A stretch of DNA of 64,000 bases, taken from assembly GCF_041154485.1 (NCBI RefSeq), contig NZ_AP028669.1, positions 3,286,001-3,350,000 on the forward strand, in the 5' to 3' direction. The stretch comes from Variovorax sp. V93 (GTDB taxonomy: Bacteria > Pseudomonadota > Gammaproteobacteria > Burkholderiales > Burkholderiaceae_C). Below, piece by piece: positions 8,976-16,709 of this stretch. Both the position numbers and the translations under genes were made by a program. Below the pieces are notes generated by a model. That model was not told where the DNA came from. It ran no database searches and saw only the letters and a program-made list of their open reading frames with translations. Positions within the stretch are counted from its first letter, which is position 1. Every line of letters starts with the position of its first letter.

Positions 8976-9920
8976 GTGACCCTGCAGGCAAACGGTCTTT
9001 CCCTCACGCGCGCCCGGCTGCTGCGGCTGGGCATGGCGCTGTGCGCCGGCGCGGCGCTTCCCCCCGCATCCGCGCAGCAAGGCAGCCTGAAGATGAATAC
9101 CCGCCCCATCCCCTCCACGCAAGAAGCCCTGCCGGTGGTCGGCTGCGGCACCTGGATCGGCTTCGACCAGCGCCCCGGCAGCGACGAATACCAGCGCCTG
9201 CCCGGCGTGCTCGACGCCCTCTTCGCAGCCGGCGGCACGGTGATCGACAGCTCGCCGATGTACGGCCGCTCCGAGGAAAGCACCGGCGAGCTGCTGGCCG
9301 CCATAGCGAAGCCGCGCGAGACCCAGGCCTTTCTCGCCACCAAGGTCTGGACCTCGGGCCGCGAGGCCGGCATCGCGCAGATGGAGCAGTCGTTCGCGCG
9401 GCTGCGCACCCAGCGCATGGACCTGATGCAGGTGCACAACCTGATGGACTGGAAAACCCACCTCGCCACGCTGCGCGGCTGGAAAGAGAAAGGCCGCGTG
9501 CGCTACATCGGCATCACGCACTACACGGCCTCGGCCTACCGCGAGGTCGAGGCCGTGCTGCGCGCCGAGAAGCTCGACTTCCTGCAGATCAACTATTCGC
9601 TCGACGCGCGCGAGGCCGAAGAGCGCCTGCTGCCGCTCGCGGCCGAGCGCGGCGTGGCGGTGATCGTCAACATGCCCTTCGGCGGCGGCGGCCTCCTGCG
9701 CCGGCTGCGCGGCAAGCCCCTGCCCGCCTGGGCCGGCGAGATCGGCTGCGCGAGCTGGGCGCAGGTGCTGCTGAAGTTCGTGCTGAGCCACCCGGCCGTG
9801 ACCTGCACGATTCCCGGCACCAGCCGCGCCGAGCACATGGCCGACAACGCCGCGGCCGGCGCGGGCGCGTTCCCGGATGCGGCGTTCTGGCGCCGCAACG
9901 CGGAATCGATCGGGCTCTGA
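8976..9920 (+). CDS. Exported aldo/keto reductase family protein
   Basis: 314 residues. An NAD(P)H-dependent (alpha/beta)8 reductase of aldehydes or ketones by family. The catalytic tetrad is visible: Asp in TVIDSSPMYG, Tyr in the same block, Lys in TKVW and His in MQVHNL. Unusually, it has an N-terminal signal-like segment (RARLLRLGMALCAGAALPPASA) with no twin-arginine motif, implying Sec export or a former lipoprotein. The start is GTG 8976 with GGAGG about 12 bases upstream. It stands alone between the mutasome operon (divergent) and a convergent Bug gene. The substrate is unknown. Confidence 0.8.
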   Translation: MTLQANGLSLTRARLLRLGMALCAGAALPPASAQQGSLKMNTRPIPSTQEALPVVGCGTWIGFDQRPGSDEYQRLPGVLDALFAAGGTVIDSSPMYGRSEESTGELLAAIAKPRETQAFLATKVWTSGREAGIAQMEQSFARLRTQRMDLMQVHNLMDWKTHLATLRGWKEKGRVRYIGITHYTASAYREVEAVLRAEKLDFLQINYSLDAREAEERLLPLAAERGVAVIVNMPFGGGGLLRRLRGKPLPAWAGEIGCASWAQVLLKFVLSHPAVTCTIPGTSRAEHMADNAAAGAGAFPDAAFWRRNAESIGL

Positions 9921-9930
9921 GCCGCCGCCG

Positions 9931-10908
9931 CTATTCGAACTTCACGTTGTGCTGCCGCACGGTGGCGCCGAAGGCCTCGTACTGCGCGCGGAAGAACTCG
10001 GCGAACTTCGCGGGGCTCATGCCGTAGCCCTCGAAGCCCTGCTGCACCAGCTGTGCATGCACCTCGGGCCGCTTGAGCGTGTTCTGCAACTCCTGCGACA
10101 GCTTGTCGGTGATCGCCTGCGGCAGCCCCGGCGGCCCGAAGAAGCCGGCCCAGGGCGTGATGGTGAGCTTGCCCAGCCCGAGCTCGCCGCCCGTGGGCAC
10201 GTCGGGCAGCAAGGCGCTGCGCTGCGGCAGCAGCGTGACCAACGCGCGGATGCGCCCCTCCTTCACGAAGCCCGGCGCCAGCGTGCCGGTGGTGAACATC
10301 ATGTGGATCTGTCCGCCCAGCAGGTCGGTCATGGCCTGCATGTCGCCCTTGTAGCGCGCGTTGACCACCTTGCGCTCGCCCAGCAGCTGCAGCATGGCCA
10401 GCTCCGAAGCGCTGTTGCTCGATGCCGAGTTGTAGGCGCCGGGCCTGGCCGCCACCATGGCCAGCAGCTCGTTCACGCTCTTCACCGGCAGGCTGGCCGG
10501 CACCACCAGGAACATCGAGAACTGGCCGGCCGAGCTGATCGGCGTGAAGGCCTTGAACGGGTCGTAGGGCGGCGTCGGCCGCAGCGTGGGCGCCGCCACC
10601 ATTGCGGTGTTGGTGCCCATCAGCAGCGTATAGCCGTCGGGCTTGGCGGACGACGTGGCCTGCGCCGCCAGCACGCCGTCGGCGCCGGGGCGGTTCTCCA
10701 CGATCACCTGCTGGCCGAGCTGCTTCGCGAGCCCCTCCGCGATGATGCGCGTGAGCGCGTCGGCGCCGCCGCCGGGCGCGAAGCCCACGATCAGCCGCAG
10801 CGGCTTGTCCGGGTAGCTGCTTTCGGCGCTCCAGGCCGCCGCGCCGGGCAGCATGGTCAGCGTCGTGCCGGCCGCGAGGGCCGCCAGAGTGAGGTTTCTG
10901 CGTCGCAT
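9931..10908 (-). CDS. Bug-family (tripartite tricarboxylate) periplasmic solute receptor
   Basis: 325 residues. A TctC/Bug receptor that binds carboxylates in the periplasm. It has a signal peptide ending near AAAWSA (about residue 28), the YPDKPLRLIVGF.PGGG.D N-terminal strand-loop characteristic of Bug proteins, and the conserved VIVENRPGADG block. It follows the porin gene by 19 bases on the same strand, so porin and receptor are probably one operon for uptake of the same solute across the outer membrane and periplasm. No TctA/TctB permease is nearby. The ligand cannot be read from sequence. Confidence 0.92.
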   Translation of the reverse strand: MRRRNLTLAALAAGTTLTMLPGAAAWSAESSYPDKPLRLIVGFAPGGGADALTRIIAEGLAKQLGQQVIVENRPGADGVLAAQATSSAKPDGYTLLMGTNTAMVAAPTLRPTPPYDPFKAFTPISSAGQFSMFLVVPASLPVKSVNELLAMVAARPGAYNSASSNSASELAMLQLLGERKVVNARYKGDMQAMTDLLGGQIHMMFTTGTLAPGFVKEGRIRALVTLLPQRSALLPDVPTGGELGLGKLTITPWAGFFGPPGLPQAITDKLSQELQNTLKRPEVHAQLVQQGFEGYGMSPAKFAEFFRAQYEAFGATVRQHNVKFE

Positions 10909-10927
10909 GTCGTTGCTCCTTCTTCAG

Positions 10928-12055
10928 TCAAAAGAGATGCCGCACGCCGAGCTCCCAGCCCGACGAGCGGCGCCCGCCCGCCGGTGCCACGCCGCCGCTC
11001 ACCACGTAACGCGCCTGCCCGCCGTTCATGAGCCGCGCATAGGTGCCGTAGAGCGCGGTGCGCTTCGAGAGGTTGTGCACGTAGCCGATGCCGAACTGGC
11101 GCGCGTCGTCGCGGTTGCGCGGCATGCCGTTGGCGTTGCGCAGGCTCTCGTCGCTGCGGTCGTCCAGGTAGGCGTAGCTCAGGCGGATGCGGCCGACCTC
11201 GAAGGCCGGAATGTGCGCGCCGATCTCGGCGGTGTTCTTGCGCACCGTGCCGGCAGCAAGCTTCACCGTCACCTTGTTGTAGAGCGCGAAGAATTTCGCA
11301 AAGCCCGCATCCCACGTGCCGCCGATGTTGGCATGCGTGTAGTTGCCGATGGCGGCGGTGGCGTCGAAGTGCGTGCGCGTGACGGCCGCCGCGATGTCGA
11401 ACGCACCCGCGGCAAAGCCGAAGCGCGCACCGGCAAAGTTGCCGTCGTCGCGGTTCGGCGCAGTGGAGTCGTTCTCCCCGGTGCCGATCATCGCCATGCC
11501 GTAGAAGCCGCCGAGCCCGGCCGGCAGCCAGTAGCTCACGGTGTTGCTGCCCGTGATGCCGGTGGGCAGCGGCCCGGTGCCCGCACCCGCGAACGTGAGG
11601 TTGCCCGCGCGCGCCACGCCGTTGGCATTGAAGGGATCGAAGTAGATGCTGTTGTAGTGCGTGGGGATGAAGTCGCGGCCCAGGCGCAGCTCGCCGAAGT
11701 TCTGGTGCGACAGGCTCACGAAGGACATGCGGTCGAAGGTGATCGGCCCTGCCGTGCCCGCGCCGCTCGCCTGGTTGTTGCTGTTGCTCGGGCGGCCGGT
11801 GCCGTTGTCGGGGTTCAGGCTGCCTTCGAGCCAGAAGCCCGCGCGCAGGCCGCCGCCCAGGTCTTCGGTGCCGCGGAATCCGAGCCGGCTGGTCGAAAGG
11901 CCGCCGTTCGACAGCGCCCTGACCGAGCCGCCGCCCTCGCCCTTCGTGTATTGCACGCCGAGGTCCATTACGCCGAACACGGTGACGCTGGACTGCGCGT
12001 GCGCCGCGCCGCTGCCGGCCAGCGCCAGCGCCGACCCCATCAAGAATCTCTTCAT
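10928..12055 (-). CDS. Burkholderiales-type trimeric porin
   Basis: 375 residues. A 16-strand outer-membrane general porin of the Gram-negative porin_4 family. The signal peptide (MKRFLMGSALALAGSGAAHA) is followed by the hallmark SSVTVFGVMDLGVQYT first strand and the LGFRGTEDLGGGLRAGFWLE block. It ends WELGVRHLF, with the terminal Phe needed for outer-membrane assembly. It is transcribed just before the Bug receptor gene and follows the ilvD-like gene after 117 bases, so it may belong to the same catabolic locus. Confidence 0.95.
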   Translation of the reverse strand: MKRFLMGSALALAGSGAAHAQSSVTVFGVMDLGVQYTKGEGGGSVRALSNGGLSTSRLGFRGTEDLGGGLRAGFWLEGSLNPDNGTGRPSNSNNQASGAGTAGPITFDRMSFVSLSHQNFGELRLGRDFIPTHYNSIYFDPFNANGVARAGNLTFAGAGTGPLPTGITGSNTVSYWLPAGLGGFYGMAMIGTGENDSTAPNRDDGNFAGARFGFAAGAFDIAAAVTRTHFDATAAIGNYTHANIGGTWDAGFAKFFALYNKVTVKLAAGTVRKNTAEIGAHIPAFEVGRIRLSYAYLDDRSDESLRNANGMPRNRDDARQFGIGYVHNLSKRTALYGTYARLMNGGQARYVVSGGVAPAGGRRSSGWELGVRHLF

Positions 12056-12172
12056 GTTTTCTTGTCTCCTGCTTCTTCTCTTGGTTGAAAAACTCGGGAA
12101 CGCGCGCAGGGCTGCGCCACCGGGTGCGCGCGGGGTTGCGCACCGGTTGGCGAAGGCCGGGGTGAAAAAGGT

Positions 12173-13876
12173 CTAGCCCGAGGGCTCGGGGCGTTCGGTG
12201 CGCACGAGCACGGCGCCTTTCGAGAGCGGGCTCACGTTGCGCCGGTACTGCTGCAGCCAGCCGGTGTCGAAGGCCGGCGGCGGCGCCTGCCAGTCGGCGC
12301 GGCGGGCAGCGAGTTCCGCATCGGTCAATGCGATATCGAGGCGACGCGCATCGAGGTCGATGGTGATCGTGTCGCCGTCGCGCACCAGGCCGAGCGGCCC
12401 GCCGAGCACGGCCTCAGGCGACACCTCGGCCACCACCAGCCCCTTGCAGACCAGGCCCGAGAGATGCCCGTCGGTCAGGATCGCAACCTGGTCGCCCAGG
12501 CCCGCGCCGTCGATCGCGAACACCACGCGCGAGGCGCCGCCGCCCATCGCCGGACCGCCGCAGGCACCGGCGCCGCGCATCACCACCACCTGGCCCGGCG
12601 CGATCTCGCCCTTCTTGAGCGCCGCAATGGCCGCGTCCGAGGTCCAGAAGCACACGGCCGGGCCCGTGAAGCTGCGCACCTTGCGCTCCACGATGCCGGT
12701 CTTGATCAGGCCCGATTCGGGCGCGAGGTTGCCGCGCAGCAGGACGATGGCGGGATGCGGCGCGACCGGGCGCTCGATGGGGCGGATCACCTCGGCGCTG
12801 GCGACTTCGGCGCCGCGCAGGTTGTCGGCCACGGTGCCGCCCGTGACGGTCAACGCACCGGTGTCGAGCAAGGGCGCGAGCTGCTTCATCAGCGCACGGC
12901 AACCGCCCGCCGCCTCGAAGGCTTCGATGCTGTGCTCGCCGATCGGCCGCACGCCGGCCAGCACCGGCGTCGCCGGGCCGAGGCTTTCGAACAGGCCGTA
13001 CACGTCGACGCCGCACTCTCCCTCGGTCGACACGGCCTGCAGGTGCTTGGCCGTGTTGAGCGAAGCGCCGATGGCCAGCACCGCGCGCACCGCGTTGACA
13101 AAGGCGCCGGGCGTGAGGATGTCGCGCGGCTTCAGGTCGTCCCACACCATCTGCACGATGCGCGTGCCGGCGGCGCGCACGTCGTCCATCATCTTCGGGC
13201 TCAGCGCGGCCACCGGCGCGCTGCCCGGCAAGGCCATGCCGAGCGCCTCGCAGACGATGTGCATCGAGTTGGCCGTGCCCAGGCCCGAGCACACGCCCGG
13301 CCCGCGGATCGCCTCGCGGCTCATGCCCACGAGTTCTTCCACCGGCAGGTGGCCGGTGACCGCATGCATCGCGCCGATGAACACTTCCTCGATGTCCATG
13401 TGCTTGCCGCGGTATTCGCCGCTGGGCTGGTAGCCGCAGGGCACGAGCAGGGTCGGAATGTTGAGCCGCGCGGCCGCCATGAGCTGGCCCGGCACGGTCT
13501 TGTCGCACGAGGTGAGGCAGACCATGCCGTCGAGCTGCGCACCTTCGACCGCCACTTCGATGTCGTTGGTCACGAGGTCGCGCGCGCCGAGCATGTAGGC
13601 GCCGCGCGCGCCGGCGCCGGTGATGAAGTCGCTGGGCGCGGCCGTGCGGATCTCGAAGGGCACGCCGCCCGCGGCGCGGATCGCGGTCTTGATTTCCGCC
13701 GCCACGCGGTCGAGGTGGCTGAAGCAGGCAGCCAGTTCCGACGAGCTGTTGACGATGGCGATCTTGGGCTTCTCGCAGTCCTCTTCGGGAATGCCGAGCG
13801 CGCGCCAGTGCGCATTGCGCACCGACCACAGGTAGGAGCCGCGCGGGAAGTTGCTGCGCAGGGGACGGGTGGTCAT
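12173..13876 (-). CDS. IlvD/Edd family dehydratase (sugar-acid or dihydroxy-acid dehydratase)
   Basis: 567 residues. An Fe-S enzyme removing water from a polyhydroxy or dihydroxy acid to give a 2-keto acid. Visible family features are the VNSSSELAACFSHLD substrate segment, SCDKTVPG with a cluster Cys, GVCSGLGTANSM with a second Cys, and the MRGAGACGGPAMGGG stretch. ATG 13876 overlaps the stop of the small aconitase X subunit by 4 bases, so the two are coupled. Biosynthetic IlvD is usually unlinked to such genes, and the context (aconitase X, IclR, Bug receptors) favours catabolism of a sugar acid or hydroxy acid. Substrate unknown. Confidence 0.88.
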   Translation of the reverse strand: MTTRPLRSNFPRGSYLWSVRNAHWRALGIPEEDCEKPKIAIVNSSSELAACFSHLDRVAAEIKTAIRAAGGVPFEIRTAAPSDFITGAGARGAYMLGARDLVTNDIEVAVEGAQLDGMVCLTSCDKTVPGQLMAAARLNIPTLLVPCGYQPSGEYRGKHMDIEEVFIGAMHAVTGHLPVEELVGMSREAIRGPGVCSGLGTANSMHIVCEALGMALPGSAPVAALSPKMMDDVRAAGTRIVQMVWDDLKPRDILTPGAFVNAVRAVLAIGASLNTAKHLQAVSTEGECGVDVYGLFESLGPATPVLAGVRPIGEHSIEAFEAAGGCRALMKQLAPLLDTGALTVTGGTVADNLRGAEVASAEVIRPIERPVAPHPAIVLLRGNLAPESGLIKTGIVERKVRSFTGPAVCFWTSDAAIAALKKGEIAPGQVVVMRGAGACGGPAMGGGASRVVFAIDGAGLGDQVAILTDGHLSGLVCKGLVVAEVSPEAVLGGPLGLVRDGDTITIDLDARRLDIALTDAELAARRADWQAPPPAFDTGWLQQYRRNVSPLSKGAVLVRTERPEPSG

Positions 13877-14328
13877 GGGCGGTCTCCGGGTTTGTTCTTC
13901 TTGGTGATCTCGATCACGCCGCGGTCGGCGTCCACGCGCACCCAGTCGCCGGTTGCGATGCATTCGAGCGGGTCGCGCTCGAAGTCGGTCATCGAGGGCG
14001 CGTGCGTGACCACGGCGCCGAGCGCCATCTTGGTGGTCATCTCGTTGAACAGGAACGCCGCCGGCGCGGAGTTCATGAGCCGCGTCATGTGGAACATGGC
14101 CGACCAGCCCGACGAGCCCTTGGCGCCCGGAAACACCAGCACCTTGCCCGCGAAGCTCTGGCCGCGCAGTTCGTGCCGCGTCTCGATGACGGTGCCGGTG
14201 CGCGGATCGATGCCGCCCCAGCCCGAGATGCGGTCGCGCGTGACGAGTGCCTCGCCTTCGGCCACGCCGCCGACCACCTTGCGGCCGCGGATGACCAGAG
14301 GAACTATGTTGTGTGCGATTGCGCTCAT
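13873..14328 (-). CDS. Aconitase X small subunit (swivel domain, DUF126)
   Basis: 151 residues. The swivelling domain that completes the active site of two-subunit aconitase X; the large subunit is encoded just upstream. Characteristic are VIRGRKVVGGVAEGEALV near the N-terminus and PGAKGSSGWSAMFHM in the middle. AGGAG at 14336-14340 precedes ATG 14328 with ideal spacing, but it lies at the foot of an inverted repeat (14336-14436), so its access may depend on hairpin formation. Known bacterial aconitase X enzymes dehydrate cis-3-hydroxy-L-proline; whether this one does is open. Confidence 0.9.
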   Translation of the reverse strand: MSAIAHNIVPLVIRGRKVVGGVAEGEALVTRDRISGWGGIDPRTGTVIETRHELRGQSFAGKVLVFPGAKGSSGWSAMFHMTRLMNSAPAAFLFNEMTTKMALGAVVTHAPSMTDFERDPLECIATGDWVRVDADRGVIEITKKNKPGDRP

Positions 14329-14335
14329 GGTTTTG

Positions 14336-14436
14336 CTCCTTCCCCCTCTGGGGGAAGGTAGGGATGGGGGCGGGCAGAGCGCTCGATGGGTGCGCCGCCG
14401 GCCCCCACCCCGGCCCTCCCCCGGAAGGGGAGGGAG
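14336..14436. repeat. REP-like imperfect inverted repeat between aconitase X genes
   Basis: The left arm (14336-14371, CTCCTTCCCCCTCTGGGGGA...) and right arm (about 14400-14436) are imperfect reverse complements, each with its own small C-run/G-run palindrome. The 100-base element matches the style of dispersed extragenic palindromes in GC-rich proteobacteria. It fills the gap between the two subunit genes, and its arm contains the Shine-Dalgarno of the small subunit. Confidence 0.75.
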
Positions 14437-14458
14437 AAAGACAACGCAAGCCTGAAGC

Positions 14459-15754
14459 TCATTGCATGCCTCCATTCCACCGCCCCGTGCACGCCGCATC
14501 GATGCATTCGGCCGTGCTGCCGAACCACGCCTGCACGCCGAGGATCGCGGGCAGGTAGTGCGCCTGCTTGGCCGAATCGAGCGCCACCGTCTTCGTGCCC
14601 TTGGGCACGGCGCGGCTCATGGCGGAGCAGCTGTCGGTCATGAGGATGCCGCCCGCGTCCTCGATGATCCGGGTGTAGCCGTTGCGGTCGGCCAGCGACT
14701 TGATGGCGCGCGGCGTGAAGATCCACAGCTCGCAATCCGGGTGCACCTTGCGGCCCTCGATGAGCTGCGCAGCTTCCCAGATCTGCTCGATGGTGTAGTG
14801 CGGGCAGCCCAGCATCACGTACTGCACCTCAGCATCCTTGCCCGTCGCGTTGATCTTCTCGTAGGTGGCGCGGCGCTCGGCCTCGCCGTAGTGCAGCACC
14901 TCCACCGGCGCGCGGCCGCCGAGCGCCTGCTCGAGCGTCAGTGCTTCGGGCGTGATGCCCGCGATGTGGTACATCTCCACGCCGCCCGAGGACGAGGCCG
15001 CCGCGCCGAAGTGCTTGAGCCGCGGCAGGTTGGGCACGCGGCCGATGCCGCGCTGGCTGTGCACCACCGGCACGCGCTCCTGCACATGCTCGCCGATGTA
15101 GTAGCCCAGGAGCCCCCAGTCCTGCACCGACTCGACCTCGACATCGAGCTCGACCACATGCGTCGCGTGGCGGTTCTCGTCGAGGTGGTAGCCCCAGTAG
15201 GGAATGCGCCCGGTGAGCATGGCGGCGCCCGTGCTTTCGCGCCCTTCCGTGTTCGTGCGCGCGCCCAGAACCGAGTTGCAATACACCACCGCCGACGATT
15301 CCATCCACGCGCAGTGCTCGCCGCGCGTCGGGATGTTGCCGACCTGGTAGGGCGTGCAGGTGTTCATGATCTGCGCGCCCAGGCCCGCGGCATGGCGCTC
15401 GCTCTTGTTGTAGAACTGCACGATCTCCTCGCTCACGCCCATGCGCTCGGGCTGGCCGGGGTCGAAGCCCAGCTGCAGGTGGCTCGTGAAGACCTTGAAC
15501 TTCGGAATCTCGACCGTCTCCTGGCTGTCGAGGCTGAACTCGGAGAACACCGCGTCCATGCCGCCGCCCTTGGCCAGCGCGAAGTCGCGCTGGAACGGCG
15601 TGGTCGAGGTGATGGTGGCGCAGACGTTGCGCGTTTCCACCAGCCGCTCGGCCCCCAGTGCCTCGCCGTAGCGCACCAGCAGGTCCATCGCCTTCTGCAC
15701 GGCCGGTCCACCGCGGCCGTCCATCATGGCTTTTTCTTCATCGCTCAGGTGCAT
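14459..15754 (-). CDS. Aconitase X large (catalytic) subunit
   Basis: 431 residues. The catalytic part of aconitase X, an Fe-S dehydratase of the aconitase superfamily. NTCTPYQVGNIP (Cys133), the AWMESSAVVYCNSVLGARTN block, LGCPHYTI and MTDSCSAMSR supply the conserved Cys and substrate residues. ATG 15754 gives the standard start; 44 bases separate it from the IclR stop, so iclR, the two aconitase X genes and ilvD likely form one unit. In bacteria two-subunit forms are known as cis-3-hydroxyproline dehydratases, but no proline-catabolism gene is beside it here. Confidence 0.92.
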   Translation of the reverse strand: MHLSDEEKAMMDGRGGPAVQKAMDLLVRYGEALGAERLVETRNVCATITSTTPFQRDFALAKGGGMDAVFSEFSLDSQETVEIPKFKVFTSHLQLGFDPGQPERMGVSEEIVQFYNKSERHAAGLGAQIMNTCTPYQVGNIPTRGEHCAWMESSAVVYCNSVLGARTNTEGRESTGAAMLTGRIPYWGYHLDENRHATHVVELDVEVESVQDWGLLGYYIGEHVQERVPVVHSQRGIGRVPNLPRLKHFGAAASSSGGVEMYHIAGITPEALTLEQALGGRAPVEVLHYGEAERRATYEKINATGKDAEVQYVMLGCPHYTIEQIWEAAQLIEGRKVHPDCELWIFTPRAIKSLADRNGYTRIIEDAGGILMTDSCSAMSRAVPKGTKTVALDSAKQAHYLPAILGVQAWFGSTAECIDAACTGRWNGGMQ

Positions 15755-15798
15755 GGCCCTGTGTCTCCGTTTTTTTGTGTCGTGGGGGTCGGCCGGGG

Positions 15799-16641
15799 CT
15801 AGCCCGGCAAGGGCGTGGGCACGTGGCCACCGATGTCGCGCGCGATGGTGAGCGCGATGTCGTGCAGGCGCGGTGCCAGTTCGTTGCGCAGCCGTTCCTC
15901 GGTGAACACGAAGGCCGCGCCGCCGCCGTTGAGCGCCATCACTTCGCCGTCGGGCCCGATGAGGGGCACCGACACCGAGTTGATCTCGCGGTGGAACTCG
16001 CCCAGCGAAAGGCAGTAGCCCAGCCGCCGGGCCTCGCCGATGGCGCGCGTCATGCCGGGTGCGATGCTGTCCCACTCGGGGCCGCGCAGGAGGCGCATCG
16101 AATCGACCAGCTGGTTGCGCTGCGCCTCGGGCAGTGCCGAAAGATAGGCGCGGCCCAGCGCCGAGTTGGCCAGCGGCGCGCGCGAGCCCACGTCGAGCCG
16201 CGCCGACAGCATCGACGAGCGCGGCCGGCAGGCCTCGATCAGCACCATCTCCATGCCGTCGCGTATGGCCAGGTAGACCGAGGCGCCCACCTCCTCGGCC
16301 ATCGCCTGCATGCTGGGCCGCGCGGCGGCGCGCACGTCGAGGCTGCCGAGGAACACGCGCGACAGCGACACCACGCCCGGTCCGAGCATGAAGCGGTCGG
16401 CCACCTGCGCGGCCTTGAGCATGCCCAGCGAGAGCAGCGTGGCGACGAGCCGGTTGACCGTGGGCCGCGGGATGCCGGTGATGCGCGCGATGTCGGCATG
16501 GCCCAGCACGGGGCGCGCCTCGCTGAAGCAGCGCAGCACCGAGATGCCGCGCTCCAGCGCGCTCACGGTGTCGGCGCGGTCGCCGCGCGCATCGGCGGAA
16601 TCGGCGGCGGAAAAAGAGGTGTCGTTTTTGTCAGTGGACAT
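15799..16641 (-). CDS. IclR family transcriptional regulator
   Basis: 280 residues. An N-terminal winged helix (about residues 25-85: VSALERGISVLRCFSE, then ITGIPRPTVNRLVATL recognition helix) is followed by the IclR effector domain with ASVYLAIRDG and NSALGRAYLSAL. ATG 16641 is preferred; its upstream AGGG is reasonable. A perfect inverted repeat just upstream (16653-16668) is a candidate operator. It heads the aconitase X-ilvD genes and stands next to the FAD oxidoreductase gene, so it probably controls the whole locus in response to its substrate. Confidence 0.93.
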   Translation of the reverse strand: MSTDKNDTSFSAADSADARGDRADTVSALERGISVLRCFSEARPVLGHADIARITGIPRPTVNRLVATLLSLGMLKAAQVADRFMLGPGVVSLSRVFLGSLDVRAAARPSMQAMAEEVGASVYLAIRDGMEMVLIEACRPRSSMLSARLDVGSRAPLANSALGRAYLSALPEAQRNQLVDSMRLLRGPEWDSIAPGMTRAIGEARRLGYCLSLGEFHREINSVSVPLIGPDGEVMALNGGGAAFVFTEERLRNELAPRLHDIALTIARDIGGHVPTPLPG

Positions 16642-16652
16642 GGAAGAACCCT

Positions 16653-16668
16653 TTGCAAGACTCTGCAA
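16653..16668. promoter_or_regulatory. Inverted repeat, candidate IclR operator
   Basis: TTGCA-AGACTC-TGCAA is a perfect 5-6-5 inverted repeat 12 bases upstream of the iclR start codon. Location and symmetry suit autoregulation by the adjacent IclR protein; there is no direct evidence for which protein binds. Confidence 0.45.
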
Positions 16669-16709
16669 TGTAGAGGCTGGCGAAAGCGCGTCGGCCGGGT
16701 TCATGCGAT

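Noticed and set aside
12464..14455. Plus-strand open frame of 663 codons opposite ilvD and the aconitase X small subunit
   Set aside because: Antisense to two recognised genes and His/Arg/Gln-rich low-complexity product.
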